30,755 nt of DNA, from assembly GCA_023459095.1 (NCBI GenBank), contig JAEWVQ010000099.1, positions 1 to 30,755 of the forward strand, given 5' to 3'. The notes under the pieces were generated by a model. The model was not told where the DNA came from, ran no database searches, and worked only from the letters and a program-made list of their open reading frames with translations. The position numbers and the translations under genes were made by a program. Origin of the DNA: Pseudomonadota bacterium. GTDB taxonomy: Bacteria > Pseudomonadota > Gammaproteobacteria > Burkholderiales > Rhodocyclaceae. Of the stretch, positions 1 through 7,043 are shown piece by piece (within the stretch, counting starts at the first letter, position 1; every line of letters begins with the position of its first letter).

Positions 1-191
1 GGCGCGGGGTGTCGATCCTGCTCGTCGAGCAGAACGCACGCGCGGCGCTGCAGGTGGCCGACTACGCCTACGTGCTCGAGACCGGGCAGATCGCGATGCA
101 GGGGCCGGCGGCGCAGCTCGCCGACGACCCGCGCGTGATCGAGGCCTATCTGGGCCTCGGCGGCAAGCATCAGCAGATGCTCGCGACCTAG
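1..191 (+). CDS. livF: Branched-chain amino-acid-type ABC transporter ATPase, C-terminal fragment (LivF)
   Basis: The reading frame is open from the left edge (first full codon at 3) to TAG at 189-191, giving about 62 residues. The fragment has the end of an ABC ATPase: a beta-strand followed by the H-loop region (SILLVEQNARAAL), then the D-Y-A-Y-V-L-E-T-G-Q-I stretch and a C-terminal 'VIEAYLG' ending that is typical of LivF rather than LivG. LivF is one of two cytoplasmic ATPases energising uptake of branched-chain amino acids. In aromatic-degradation clusters of betaproteobacteria, Liv-type transporters often import aromatic acids, which fits the CoA ligase downstream. The substrate cannot be read from this fragment. 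The Walker A, Q-loop and signature motifs lie outside the window. Confidence 0.9.
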   Translation, partial: RGVSILLVEQNARAALQVADYAYVLETGQIAMQGPAAQLADDPRVIEAYLGLGGKHQQMLAT

Positions 192-367
192 CGCGTCCCG
201 GAAAAACCGGCGATCCAGCCCCCAACCCGTGCCCCACCGCCAGCGACGATGTGCACCGCCGGCGGTGGCGGTCCGGCCGCCCCCTCCCCCGGCACGCGTC
301 GTCGAACCACGACGGCGCGCTGCCACACTGGACGAGCGGCCACCGCGATCCGATCGAGGAGCCGAAC

Positions 368-1399
368 ATGAACGCCCCGACTGACTCTTCTCCCCCCCAG
401 AAAACCCAGAAAATCTGCATTGCCGGCGCCGGCGCCATCGGCGGCACGATCGCCGCGCGCCTCGCGCGCGCCGGGCTCGACGTCAGCGTGCTCGCGCGCG
501 GCGCCACGCTCGACGCCCTGCGCCGCGACGGCATCACCCTGACCGACCTCGAAGGCACCCACCAGGTGCCGGTGCGCGCCAGCGACCAACCCGATTTCGG
601 CGTGCAGGACGTGATCTTCGTCTGCGCCAAGGCGCACGACCTGCCCGCGCTGCTGCCGCGGCTGGCGCCGCTGATCGGCGCGCACACCATCGTCGTGCCC
701 GCGGTCAATGGCGTGCCGTGGTGGTACTTCCACGGCGAAGGCGGGCGCTTCGCCGGCAAGCCGGTGCGCGCGGTCGATCCCGACGGCGCGCTCGCCGCCG
801 CCCTCCCCCTGCATCACGTGATCGGCTGCGTCGTGTTCATCACCGCCGAGTCGCCCCGCCCCGGCCACGTGGTGGCGCGCAACCCGCATCTGATCATGTT
901 CGGCGAGCCCGACCACAGCCAGAGCGAACGCCTGCGCGCGCTGTGCGCCACGGTCGAGCGCGGCGGCATCGAGGCGCGGCCGCTGGAGCGCATCCGCGAC
1001 AAGCTGTGGACCAAGATCATCGCCAACATCAGCACCAACCCGCTGTCGGTGATCACCGGCGCCACCCTGGAGGAGCTGTACCGCCCCGGCGAACTGCAGG
1101 ACACGGTGAGCGCGATCATGCGCGAGGTGCTGCTGGTCGCCGCCAGCTACGGCGCCCGCGTCGAGATCGATCCGCTGACCTTTCTCGAACTCGGCGCGGC
1201 GATGGGTCCGGTGCGCACCTCGATGCTGCAGGACTACGAGCGCAACCGCCCGCTGGAGCTCGCCGCGATCGGCGATGCCGTGCTCGAGCTCGCCGCGCGC
1301 TTCGACATTCCGATGCCGGTCACGCGCCGCGTGATCGCACTCGCCCGCTTCCGCGGCCGCCACCCGCAGGACACTCAGCCCCCGGCACCGCGCCCCTGA
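368..1399 (+). CDS. 2-dehydropantoate 2-reductase family (PanE/ApbA) protein
   Basis: A 343-aa NAD(P)-dependent reductase. The N-terminal Rossmann nucleotide-binding loop GAGAIGG lies around residues 18-24. The C-terminal helical substrate domain contains the family hallmark K-I-I-A-N-I-S-T-N-P-L (conserved Lys and Asn). The ATG at 368 is chosen because GAGGA (356-360) sits at ribosome-binding distance; the frame is open further upstream but has no convincing alternative start. The canonical reaction is NADPH reduction of ketopantoate to pantoate for coenzyme A synthesis. Here it sits between livF and an aldolase/CoA-ligase pair, so it may instead reduce another 2-oxo acid of an aromatic pathway; that is inference. 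Family assignment is firm, substrate unknown. Confidence 0.85.
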   Translation: MNAPTDSSPPQKTQKICIAGAGAIGGTIAARLARAGLDVSVLARGATLDALRRDGITLTDLEGTHQVPVRASDQPDFGVQDVIFVCAKAHDLPALLPRLAPLIGAHTIVVPAVNGVPWWYFHGEGGRFAGKPVRAVDPDGALAAALPLHHVIGCVVFITAESPRPGHVVARNPHLIMFGEPDHSQSERLRALCATVERGGIEARPLERIRDKLWTKIIANISTNPLSVITGATLEELYRPGELQDTVSAIMREVLLVAASYGARVEIDPLTFLELGAAMGPVRTSMLQDYERNRPLELAAIGDAVLELAARFDIPMPVTRRVIALARFRGRHPQDTQPPAPRP

Positions 1400-1451
1400 C
1401 CGCGCCCCTTTCCTTTCCCTTCCCTCCCACCGCACCAAGGAAGCCACCGCC

Positions 1452-2225
1452 ATGAACGCCGCTCTCAGCCAGCCCGTCGCCAAGCCCGCCCACTGCAGCG
1501 ATGAGGAATGGGCCCTGCGCATCCAGCTCGCGCACTGCTACCACCTCGTCGACTTCTTCGGCTGGACCGAAACCATCTTCAACCACATCTCGGCGCGCCT
1601 GCCGGGCGCCGACAACTACTATCTGGTCAATCCCTTCGGCCTCAACTACACCGAAGTCACCCCGGCCAACCTGCTCAAGGTCGACCTGCAGGGCAACAAG
1701 GTCGAGCCCTCGCCCTACGACGCCAACCCCGCCGGCTTCGCGCTGCACAGCGCGATCCACGGCGCGCGCGAAGACATCCACTGCGTGATCCACACCCACA
1801 CCAACGCGGTGTCGGCGGTGGCGCAGAAGAAAGCCGGCTTTTCCCACGACAATTTCTACGGCGCCCAACTCTACGGCCGGGTCGGCTATCACACCTTCGA
1901 AGGCATCACGCTGTTCGCCGAAGAGAAGGTGCGCATGCTCGCCAGCCTGGGCGATAAGCACATCCTGGTGCTGCGCAACCACGGCGTGGCGGTCGGCGAG
2001 ATGGACATTGCCAAGACCTTCTTCCTGCTGTGGACGGTGCAGCGCGCCGCCGAGATCCAGTGCCACGCCGGCATGATTCCCGGCGAGGACGTGCCGCTGC
2101 CCGCCGAAATCGGCCAGAAGTGCGCCGACCTGACGCAGATGCTGATCCGCGACTCGGGGTTCGCGGTGAAGTTCTTCGACGCCATGGTGCGCAAGATGAT
2201 CGCGGCGCGCGGCCAGCCCTGGTAA
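1452..2225 (+). CDS. Class II aldolase/adducin family protein
   Basis: A 257-aa protein with a complete class II aldolase/adducin head domain. The likely metal-binding histidines are H114 and H116 in IHTHTN and H177 in LRNHGVAVG. The ATG at 1452 follows AAGGAAG. The fuculose-phosphate aldolase catalytic Glu, expected just before the 'xxxxH..I' helix, appears absent: this protein reads NPAGFALHSAIHGAR there. That form is common in uncharacterised adducin-like members. It may therefore be a decarboxylase, epimerase or other metal-dependent lyase rather than a sugar-phosphate aldolase. It lies 52 bp after the PanE-like gene and is probably co-transcribed with it. Its role in the aromatic cluster is unknown. 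Confidence 0.82.
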   Translation: MNAALSQPVAKPAHCSDEEWALRIQLAHCYHLVDFFGWTETIFNHISARLPGADNYYLVNPFGLNYTEVTPANLLKVDLQGNKVEPSPYDANPAGFALHSAIHGAREDIHCVIHTHTNAVSAVAQKKAGFSHDNFYGAQLYGRVGYHTFEGITLFAEEKVRMLASLGDKHILVLRNHGVAVGEMDIAKTFFLLWTVQRAAEIQCHAGMIPGEDVPLPAEIGQKCADLTQMLIRDSGFAVKFFDAMVRKMIAARGQPW

Positions 2226-2284
2226 GCGCACGCCGCCCCACCGCACTTCTCCCAGCCTCGCCTCTCCCGTCGAGGCGATGGACC

Positions 2285-2312
2285 GTGGATGCGATGAACA
2301 TATCGCATCCAC
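2285..2312. terminator. 11-bp perfect inverted repeat after the aldolase gene
   Basis: GTGGATGCGAT (2285-2295) and ATCGCATCCAC (2302-2312) are exact reverse complements separated by GAACAT. The hairpin lies 60 bp after the aldolase stop and is followed by AT-rich DNA without a clean T-run. It could be a terminator for the upstream operon, or an operator for the promoter that must lie between here and the CoA ligase. The sequence alone does not decide. Confidence 0.5.
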
Positions 2313-2395
2313 ATTCATATAGTTTAGTTATCAATTTTTTTATCTTTCATTATTTAACTCTTGACTCGGCTCCGGGTTATCGAAAAAACTGACGC
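2313..2395 (+). promoter_or_regulatory. AT-rich promoter/operator region upstream of the CoA ligase
   Basis: About 80 bp of strikingly AT-rich sequence (including a run of seven T's at 2335-2341) in an otherwise GC-rich region. TTGACT occurs at 2361-2366 but has no good -10 at 17 bp, so I do not fix a promoter. A TCATTATTTA segment (2348-2357) resembles TCATTTATTT, read on the minus strand of the AT-rich segment before marR. It may be a shared MarR operator. This is a regulatory region by composition and position only. Confidence 0.45.
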
Positions 2396-2497
2396 CGAGC
2401 GTTGATGCCGCGTCGTCCATCCGGCACCGACCAAAGCGAGGACGGACCGCAAGAGTCCGCCACGCTGTGCGCCCCCCGCCCTGGCAGAGGAGACCCC

Positions 2498-4105
2498 ATG
2501 AGCCCCAGCGCCCATCTCGACCGCTACGTCATCGACCACCTGCCGCCCGCGGCCGACTGGCCCGAACTGGTGTTCGAGACCCCCGAACTGCAGTTCCCCG
2601 AACGCCTCAACGCCACCGTCGAGCTGCTCGACCGCGCCGTCGCCGACGGCCACGGCGAGCGCCCCGCGATCATCGGTGCGGGCGTGCGCTGGACCTACCG
2701 CGAACTGCAGCAGCAGGTGGACCGTCTCGCCCGCGTGCTCGTCGACGACATGGGCCTGGTGCCCGGCAACCGCGTGCTGCTGCGCGGCGGCAACACCCCC
2801 ATGCTCGCGGTGTGCTGGCTGGCGGTGTGGAAGGCGGGCGGGATCGCGGTCGGCACCATGCCGCTGCTGCGCGCCAAGGAGCTCAAGGACATCATCGGCC
2901 TCGCGCGCATCAGCCATGCGCTGTGCGACGCCGCCCTCGCCGAGGAGCTGGAGCACGCCCGCGCCGACTGCCCCGAGCTGCAGGCGCTGCGCTACTACGG
3001 CGCCGGCGGCACGCTCGAAGCACTGATGGCCGCCCAGCCCGACGGCTTCGACGCGGTACCCACCGCCGCCACCGACCCGGCGCTGATCGGCTTCACCTCC
3101 GGCACCACCGGCGTGCCCAAGGGCACGGTGCATTTCCACCGCGACGTGCTGGCGATGTGCGAGGTCTTCCCCCGCCACTGCCTCAAGCCCACGGCCGACG
3201 ACGTCTTCATCGGCACCCCGCCGCTCGCCTTCACCTTCGGTCTCGGCGGCCTGCTGTGCTTTCCGCTGTGGGCGCGGGCGAGCACCGTGCTGCTCGAACG
3301 CCTCGCCCCCGAACCGCTGATGCAGGCGATCGCCGCGCACCGGGCGACGATCTGCTTCACCTCGCCCACCGCCTACCGCCAGATGGCGGGGCTGGTCGGC
3401 CAGTACGACATTGCCAGCCTGCAGAAATGCGTCTCCGCCGGCGAGGCGCTGCCCACCGACACCCGCGACAAATGGCGCGAAGCCAGCGGCATCCAGATCC
3501 ACGACGGCATCGGCGGCACCGAGATGATCCACATCTACATCGCCTCCGGCCCCGAGGACTACCGCCCCGGCGCGCTCGGCCGGCTGCTGCCGGGCTATCG
3601 CGGCATGATCGTCGATGACGAGATGAACCCGCTGCCCCCGGGCGAGGTCGGCAAGCTCGCGATCAAGGGCCCCACCGGCTGTCGCTACCTCAACGACGCG
3701 CGCCAGAAGAACTACGTGCGCGACGGCTGGAACCTGCCCGGTGATGCCTTCCACATGGACGCTGACGGCTACTTCTACTACCACGCGCGCATCGACGACA
3801 TGATCGTCACCTCGGGCTACAACGTCTCCAGCCCCGAGGTCGAATGGGCGCTGCTCGCCCACCCGGCAGTCGCCGAATGCGGCGTGATCGGCGTCCCCGA
3901 CCCCGACCGCGGCCAGATCATCCAGGCCTTCGTCGTGCTCAAGCCCGGCCACCACGGCGACGCGGCGATGACCCGCAGCCTGCAGGACTTCGTCAAGCAC
4001 ACCGTGGCGCCCTACAAGTACCCGCGCGCCATCCGCTACGTCGACAGCCTGCCGCGCACCGAAACCGGCAAGCTGCAGCGCTTCAGGCTCAAGCAGCTGG
4101 TCTGA
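2498..4105 (+). CDS. Benzoate-CoA ligase family enzyme, probably 2-aminobenzoate-CoA ligase-like
   Basis: A 535-aa ANL-superfamily acyl-CoA synthetase. The AMP-binding P-loop FTSGTTGVPKGTVHFHRD starts at F199. Further motifs are GGTEMIH (A5-like), the hinge region around YFYYHARIDDMIVTSGYNVS, and the C-terminal catalytic lysine in PRTETGKLQRF (K525). The ATG at 2498 is preceded by GAGGAG at good spacing; an in-frame ATG at 2405 lacks one. The enzyme activates an aromatic carboxylate to its CoA thioester with ATP. Overall sequence character and the neighbouring Liv transporter and MarR gene resemble 2-aminobenzoate-CoA/benzoate-CoA ligase loci of Azoarcus/Thauera. The exact aromatic substrate is inferred, not shown. 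Confidence 0.88.
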   Translation: MSPSAHLDRYVIDHLPPAADWPELVFETPELQFPERLNATVELLDRAVADGHGERPAIIGAGVRWTYRELQQQVDRLARVLVDDMGLVPGNRVLLRGGNTPMLAVCWLAVWKAGGIAVGTMPLLRAKELKDIIGLARISHALCDAALAEELEHARADCPELQALRYYGAGGTLEALMAAQPDGFDAVPTAATDPALIGFTSGTTGVPKGTVHFHRDVLAMCEVFPRHCLKPTADDVFIGTPPLAFTFGLGGLLCFPLWARASTVLLERLAPEPLMQAIAAHRATICFTSPTAYRQMAGLVGQYDIASLQKCVSAGEALPTDTRDKWREASGIQIHDGIGGTEMIHIYIASGPEDYRPGALGRLLPGYRGMIVDDEMNPLPPGEVGKLAIKGPTGCRYLNDARQKNYVRDGWNLPGDAFHMDADGYFYYHARIDDMIVTSGYNVSSPEVEWALLAHPAVAECGVIGVPDPDRGQIIQAFVVLKPGHHGDAAMTRSLQDFVKHTVAPYKYPRAIRYVDSLPRTETGKLQRFRLKQLV

Positions 4106-4106
4106 A

Positions 4107-4155
4107 GGCGGCGCACGCCCCGCGCGTGCGCCGCCCCCGGCTGCCCGTTCCGGGG
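4107..4155 (+). terminator. Tandem GC-rich hairpins directly after the CoA ligase
   Basis: A 12-bp perfect stem (4107-4118 with 4124-4135, loop CCCGC) begins one base after the ligase stop. It is followed by a second stem CCCCGG (4135-4140) with CCGGGG (4150-4155). There is no T-tract, so this may be a transcript-stabilising or attenuating structure rather than a classical intrinsic terminator. Confidence 0.5.
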
Positions 4156-4210
4156 ACAACTATTTTAGAAATAAATGATTTAGCTTCCTCGAACGGTTAA
4201 GATAGCGCGC
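4156..4210 (+). promoter_or_regulatory. AT-rich promoter/operator region upstream of marR
   Basis: An AT-rich island between the ligase hairpins and marR. It contains the small palindrome TATTTTAGAAATA (4161-4173) and a possible -10 TAAGAT (4198-4203) without a good -35. MarR proteins commonly bind AT-rich palindromes in their own promoter, so autoregulation is plausible. Confidence 0.42.
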
Positions 4211-4263
4211 ACGCCGGGGCGTGCCCGCCCCGCCAGCCTCTCCGTACCGGTTTCAGGTGTGCC

Positions 4264-4788
4264 ATGACGCTCGAACACAACTCCGCCGTCGATGCAGGTA
4301 TCGACATCATCGACCACGAAACCCGCGCGACCGACGACGACCACGAAGCGCTGCGCGTCTGGCTGCGTCTGCTGACCTGCACCAACATCGTCGAAGCGCG
4401 GCTGCGCACCGCGCTGCGCAACGGTTTCGAGTCGACGCTGCCGCGCTTCGACCTGATGGCCCAGCTCGACCGCAATCCCGAAGGCCTCAAGATGCGCGAG
4501 CTGTCGCGCCGGCTGATGGTCACCGGCGGCAACGTCACCGGCCTCACCGACAAGCTGGTCGAGGAAGGCCTGGTCGAACGCCGCGACGACCCGCGCGACC
4601 GCCGCGCGTACACCGTCCACCTCACCCCGGCCGGCAAGAAGCTGTTCCGCAAGATGGCGAACTCGCACGAGCAGTGGATCATCGACCTCTTCGCCGGCCT
4701 CGACCACGCCGACAAGATGCAGCTGCTCGAACTCCTCAACCGCCTCAAGCGCCACTTGGTGCAGATGGAAGCCGACCCCGCCGGCTGA
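4264..4788 (+). CDS. MarR-family transcriptional regulator
   Basis: A 174-aa winged-helix regulator. The central wHTH spans about residues 55-130 and includes the recognition region LSRRLMVTGGNVTGLTDKL and the wing VERRDDPRDRRAYTVHLTPAG, both typical of MarR. Long helices at both ends would form the dimer interface. It starts at ATG 4264 (MTLEHN). It is co-oriented with and immediately follows the aromatic CoA ligase. MarR proteins in such places usually repress the pathway and are released by the aromatic acid or its CoA thioester; that ligand is inference. Its promoter region is AT-rich with a small palindrome, and a 9-bp hairpin follows the stop. Confidence 0.93.
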   Translation: MTLEHNSAVDAGIDIIDHETRATDDDHEALRVWLRLLTCTNIVEARLRTALRNGFESTLPRFDLMAQLDRNPEGLKMRELSRRLMVTGGNVTGLTDKLVEEGLVERRDDPRDRRAYTVHLTPAGKKLFRKMANSHEQWIIDLFAGLDHADKMQLLELLNRLKRHLVQMEADPAG

Positions 4789-4805
4789 ACGACCCGCGAC
4801 GTCCG

Positions 4806-4831
4806 CCGCCCTTGCCGCCAGACAAGGGCGG
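4806..4831 (+). terminator. Hairpin after marR
   Basis: CCGCCCTTG (4806-4814) pairs perfectly with CAAGGGCGG (4823-4831) across an 8-nt loop, 17 bp after the marR stop. There is no T-run. It is a possible terminator or a genome-specific GC-rich intergenic repeat. Confidence 0.4.
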
Positions 4832-5014
4832 TGCGTCCCTGGGGCAGGCTGCTCCGCTACCCCCAGGCCGGAATCAGCCGCCCGAAGGCACATTCCGCGA
4901 CATCGCACCCGCCCCCTCCTGCGGTTTGCGCAGGCTAGGCTACACGCTGCAAGCCCTTATCGAGACCGACATCAAGGCAGGCCCCTGCCACACCACGCGC
5001 CAGAGCCCGCACGG

Positions 5015-5225
5015 CTGCTGGCGCGCCTTCACGCCGCCACGATTCCCGAGGACATGAACGTGCGGGGTGCCCAGCAGCTACCTGCAGGCGCTCCTGCTCA
5101 CCGACACCCGGCGCGAACAACGCCTGGGGCCACGCTGGGACGATGTCGCCTTCACATGCAAGAGCCCCACCATCCGCGACAAGGTGGAAGGCGAGCGCAC
5201 GATCCCGCTGACGCCCAGCCGAACT
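5015..5225 (+). pseudogene. Tyrosine recombinase (phage integrase) remnant
   Basis: In the frame of 5067 the translation reads SSYLQALLLTDTRREQRLGP, then W-D-D-V, then TIRDKVEGERTIPLTP. This closely resembles the catalytic-domain start of tRNA-targeting phage/island integrases (the A-R-R-E-E box containing the first catalytic Arg, then 'W.DVDF', then 'IPLTP'). Upstream, in another frame, ARLLARLHAATIP looks like the preceding helix, so at least one frameshift is present. After PLTP the similarity ends. The rest of the catalytic domain, including the H-x-x-R and Tyr motifs, is missing. The remnant lies about 250 bp from the 3' end of tRNA-Thr, as expected of a decayed integrated element. The DNA from 4832 to 5015 and from 5225 to 5430 holds nothing else I recognise. 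Confidence 0.7.
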
Positions 5226-5430
5226 GCCGCCTCGCCGACCTCTCCCGCGCCGCGCCCGAGCTCGGCCAGTTCGAGCGGCGCGGCAATCACCGCAAGGAGA
5301 TCGAGTCGGTGACGACGGTGCGCGCTGTGGTCACGCAAACGATATAAACCGGCTTAACGCAGCAGTGCCAAAACTCGCGCGAAACGGTGACAAAAGCGGC
5401 GCGCCGTTACACCGGAAACGTAACCCCGGC

Positions 5431-5466
5431 TGGAAATCAAAAGGGCCTGCATCGCTGCAGGCCCTT
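5431..5466 (-). terminator. Rho-independent terminator of tRNA-Thr
   Basis: AAGGGCCTGCA (5441-5451) and TGCAGGCCCTT (5456-5466) form an 11-bp perfect stem with a 4-nt loop. Read on the minus strand it is followed by a T-rich tract (TTTTGATTT), 8 nt after the tRNA CCA end. Confidence 0.88.
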
Positions 5467-5474
5467 GATTTTAC

Positions 5475-5550
5475 TGGTGCCCCCGGCAGGACTCGAACCC
5501 GCGACCTTCGGTTTACAAAACCGTTGCTCTACCAACTGAGCTACAAGGGC
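5475..5550 (-). tRNA. tRNA-Thr (anticodon TGT)
   Basis: A 76-nt cloverleaf on the minus strand. The acceptor arm GCCCTTG pairs with CGGGGGC (two G-U pairs). The D-arm is GCTCAGTTGGTAGAGC, the anticodon loop TTTGTAA gives anticodon TGT (threonine, ACA codons), and the T-arm contains GGTTCGAGTCC. The 3' CCA is encoded (TGG at 5475-5477 on the + strand). Position 27-43 is an A-A mismatch at the base of the anticodon stem. A terminator follows, and an integrase remnant lies beyond the 3' end. Confidence 0.96.
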
Positions 5551-5649
5551 TGAAGAATTTTTGTGGCGGCGGATCGGCGGACGTGGCCGGCTTAGCTGCC
5601 GGCGCGCCGACTGCGCATGACACCGGCGCGATGCCCCGGATGGGCCGGG

Positions 5650-5655
5650 ATTATA
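5650..5655 (-). promoter_or_regulatory. Possible -10 element for tRNA-Thr
   Basis: TATAAT on the minus strand (ATTATA on +), 100 bp before the tRNA 5' end. No consensus -35 is present at 16-18 bp, so this rests on the perfect -10 and its position. Confidence 0.35.
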
Positions 5656-5713
5656 GATCAAATCTCGCGTGGTCGTCGGGCAAATCCGGCGCTCACGCGC
5701 GGTCGTGCGGTCA

Positions 5714-5751
5714 TACAGTAGATGAAGCCAATCAGCTGTATATAATAACAC
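5714..5751 (+). promoter_or_regulatory. Promoter with LexA/SOS-like box before the small membrane-protein gene
   Basis: CTGTATATAATAACAC (5736-5751) matches the gammaproteobacterial/betaproteobacterial LexA pattern CTGT-N8-ACAG except at the last base. It has the AT-rich centre of strong SOS boxes. It overlaps a perfect -10 hexamer TATAAT (5741-5746), so LexA binding would block RNA polymerase. Upstream, ATACAGTA (5714-5721) looks like a right half-site; ATACAG and CTGTAT also form an inverted repeat. No good -35 is visible. Confidence 0.5.
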
Positions 5752-5785
5752 TCATCAACTTGGCCCGCCCCACCGGAGACGTACC

Positions 5786-5944
5786 ATGAAATCGAGTATC
5801 GATCGGCTGCTTCTGGGTTTTGGCCTGCTTGCCGGGCTCATGCTCGGCACCGGGCACGCAGGCGGCGGCATCGCCCTGATGATGGCGGGTGCGGCCTGCG
5901 CGTGGCTGTCCAGGATGCCGCCACGCGGACGCAGCAGCGCCTGA
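5786..5944 (+). CDS. Small hydrophobic membrane protein (52 aa), possibly SOS-regulated
   Basis: An ATG at 5786 preceded by GGAGA opens a 52-codon frame ending in TGA at 5942-5944. The product begins MKSSIDRLLLGFGLLAG, continues with a Gly/Ala/Met/Leu-rich hydrophobic stretch to about residue 41 and ends in a basic tail (SRMPPRGRSSA). This would form one long or two short membrane segments with a positive C-terminus in the cytoplasm. I recognise no family. It stands alone between tRNA-Thr and the convergent creA gene; its stop is 19 bp from the creA stop. The promoter overlaps a LexA-like box. Small SOS-induced membrane peptides exist (TisB, DinQ types), but there is no sequence evidence of homology. 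Confidence 0.62.
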   Translation: MKSSIDRLLLGFGLLAGLMLGTGHAGGGIALMMAGAACAWLSRMPPRGRSSA

Positions 5945-5963
5945 GTACTGCCGCCGGACAGGC

Positions 5964-6476
5964 TCAACGGCGCAGCGGAATCGGCGTGGCACGCTCGACC
6001 GGCACCGCGGTCACGCTGTTCTGCGGGCTGCCTTCGATCAACTTGTCGGAGTAGGTCAGGTAGACCAGCACGTTGCGCCGCGGATCGGCGATGCGCACCA
6101 CCTGCAGGCGCTTGAACAGCACCGATAGGCGCTCGGAAAACACTTCTTCCTGAGCCTTGAGCGGTTCGCGAAAACGGATCGGCCCGACCTGACGGCAGGC
6201 GATCGAGGCTTCCGCGAGATCTTCCGCGAGGCCCACCGCGCCGGCGATGCCGCCGGTTTTGGCGCGGGAGACGTAGCAGGTCACCCCGTCCACCTTGGGG
6301 TCGTCGTAGGCTTCGACGACGACCTTGTGATTGGGGCCGATCAGCTTCCACACCGTGGACACTTCGCCCACGGTTTCGGCCATCGCACTACCGCTCACCG
6401 CCAGGCCGCCGGCGATCGTCACGACGCCCAGCACTGTGCGAACACGGAACCGGGCGCACCGCCTCGGGTGGTTCAC
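5964..6476 (-). CDS. creA: CreA family protein (exported)
   Basis: 170 aa with an N-terminal signal peptide (basic MNHPRRCARFRVR, hydrophobic VLGVVTIAGGLAVSG, cleavage after SAMA). The mature part begins ETVGEVSTVWKLIGPNHKV and contains DDPKVDGVTCYVSRAKTGG and a conserved C-Y/A-C cysteine pattern, characteristic of the CreA family. The function of CreA is unknown; it is a periplasmic protein found beside CreBCD in enterobacteria. The start is GTG at 6474-6476, overlapping the TGA (6473-6475) of the upstream ProQ-domain gene (GTGA), so the two are translationally coupled. The final two cysteines may form a disulfide in the periplasm (inference). Confidence 0.9.
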   Translation of the reverse strand: MNHPRRCARFRVRTVLGVVTIAGGLAVSGSAMAETVGEVSTVWKLIGPNHKVVVEAYDDPKVDGVTCYVSRAKTGGIAGAVGLAEDLAEASIACRQVGPIRFREPLKAQEEVFSERLSVLFKRLQVVRIADPRRNVLVYLTYSDKLIEGSPQNSVTAVPVERATPIPLRR

Positions 6477-6904
6477 TTGCCGAACTTGCTGACCAGTTGT
6501 TGCAGCTTCTCGCTGCGCCGACGCTCGGCCTCGTCGGCTTCGCGCTTGGCGCGCTGCTGCTTGGCGGCGGCGGCAAAGCGTTCCTTGAGCGTGGTGGCGG
6601 CGTGGGTGCGCTGTTCTTCGGTGACCTCGCCGGCGACCTTGCCGTCGAAATCGAAACGCTCGGTCGAGCGCTCGACCGCCTTCAGATAGCGCGTCGATGC
6701 GGTATGCATGCGCAGTGCGGCGCGCAGGGTCTTGCGTTCGAACTGCGGGAAACGCTCGAGAATGTTGGCATCGATGCGCAACGCCAGGGGCTTGCAGTCA
6801 CGGAAGGTCGGCGACAGCGCCTGCAGCTGCTGCAGCAGGGCGCGGGGTTCGATGACGGTACGGGGTTCGGCGGCAGGAGCCGCCACGGGGGTTTCGGTAG
6901 CCAT
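6473..6904 (-). CDS. ProQ/FinO-domain RNA-binding protein
   Basis: 143 aa from ATG at 6902-6904; a GGAAC lies about 6 nt before it. Residues ~1-20 are an Ala/Pro-rich tail. Residues ~20-110 form a ProQ/FinO RNA-chaperone domain with the hallmark PLALRIDANILERFP and the ALRMHTASTRYLKAV helix. The C-terminal ~30 residues are a charged, probably helical tail (AKQQRAKREADEAERRR) ending in KFGK. Such minimal ProQ proteins bind sRNAs and mRNA 3' ends. It is followed by creA with a 4-bp overlap, and divergent from the TerB-DUF697 gene with 139 bp between. Confidence 0.9.
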   Translation of the reverse strand: MATETPVAAPAAEPRTVIEPRALLQQLQALSPTFRDCKPLALRIDANILERFPQFERKTLRAALRMHTASTRYLKAVERSTERFDFDGKVAGEVTEEQRTHAATTLKERFAAAAKQQRAKREADEAERRRSEKLQQLVSKFGK

Positions 6905-6957
6905 GAGCAGTTCCGGACATGCGCCGCAGCGCGAGGGGCAGATCAACGAAAACGGCT

Positions 6958-6963
6958 ATTCTA
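6958..6963 (-). promoter_or_regulatory. Possible -10 element for proQ-domain/creA operon
   Basis: TAGAAT on the minus strand (ATTCTA on +), 54 bp before the ProQ-domain ATG, in the only AT-richer stretch of the divergent intergenic region. The -35 region is GC-rich and not convincing. Confidence 0.3.
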
Positions 6964-7043
6964 CCCGAGCCGCGCAGCGCGAACCCCGCGCACGCCGCAC
7001 TTGTCCACGTCGATTCCTGCATTCACTCCTTTCTGTCCTGCCC

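Noticed and set aside
2354..4159. Long open frame on the minus strand opposite the CoA ligase (and similar ones opposite 188-1522, 9155-10582, 10338-12017, 12535-14136 and 26762-28681)
   Set aside because: These mirror well-recognised plus-strand genes in GC-rich DNA, give Arg/Ala/Gly/Val-rich products without domains, and lack ribosome-binding sites.
5054..5347. A 97-codon open frame overlapping the integrase remnant
   Set aside because: The recognisable integrase residues are in a different frame, and this frame shows no family. I treat it as part of decayed sequence, although its last 40 residues are less random-looking.
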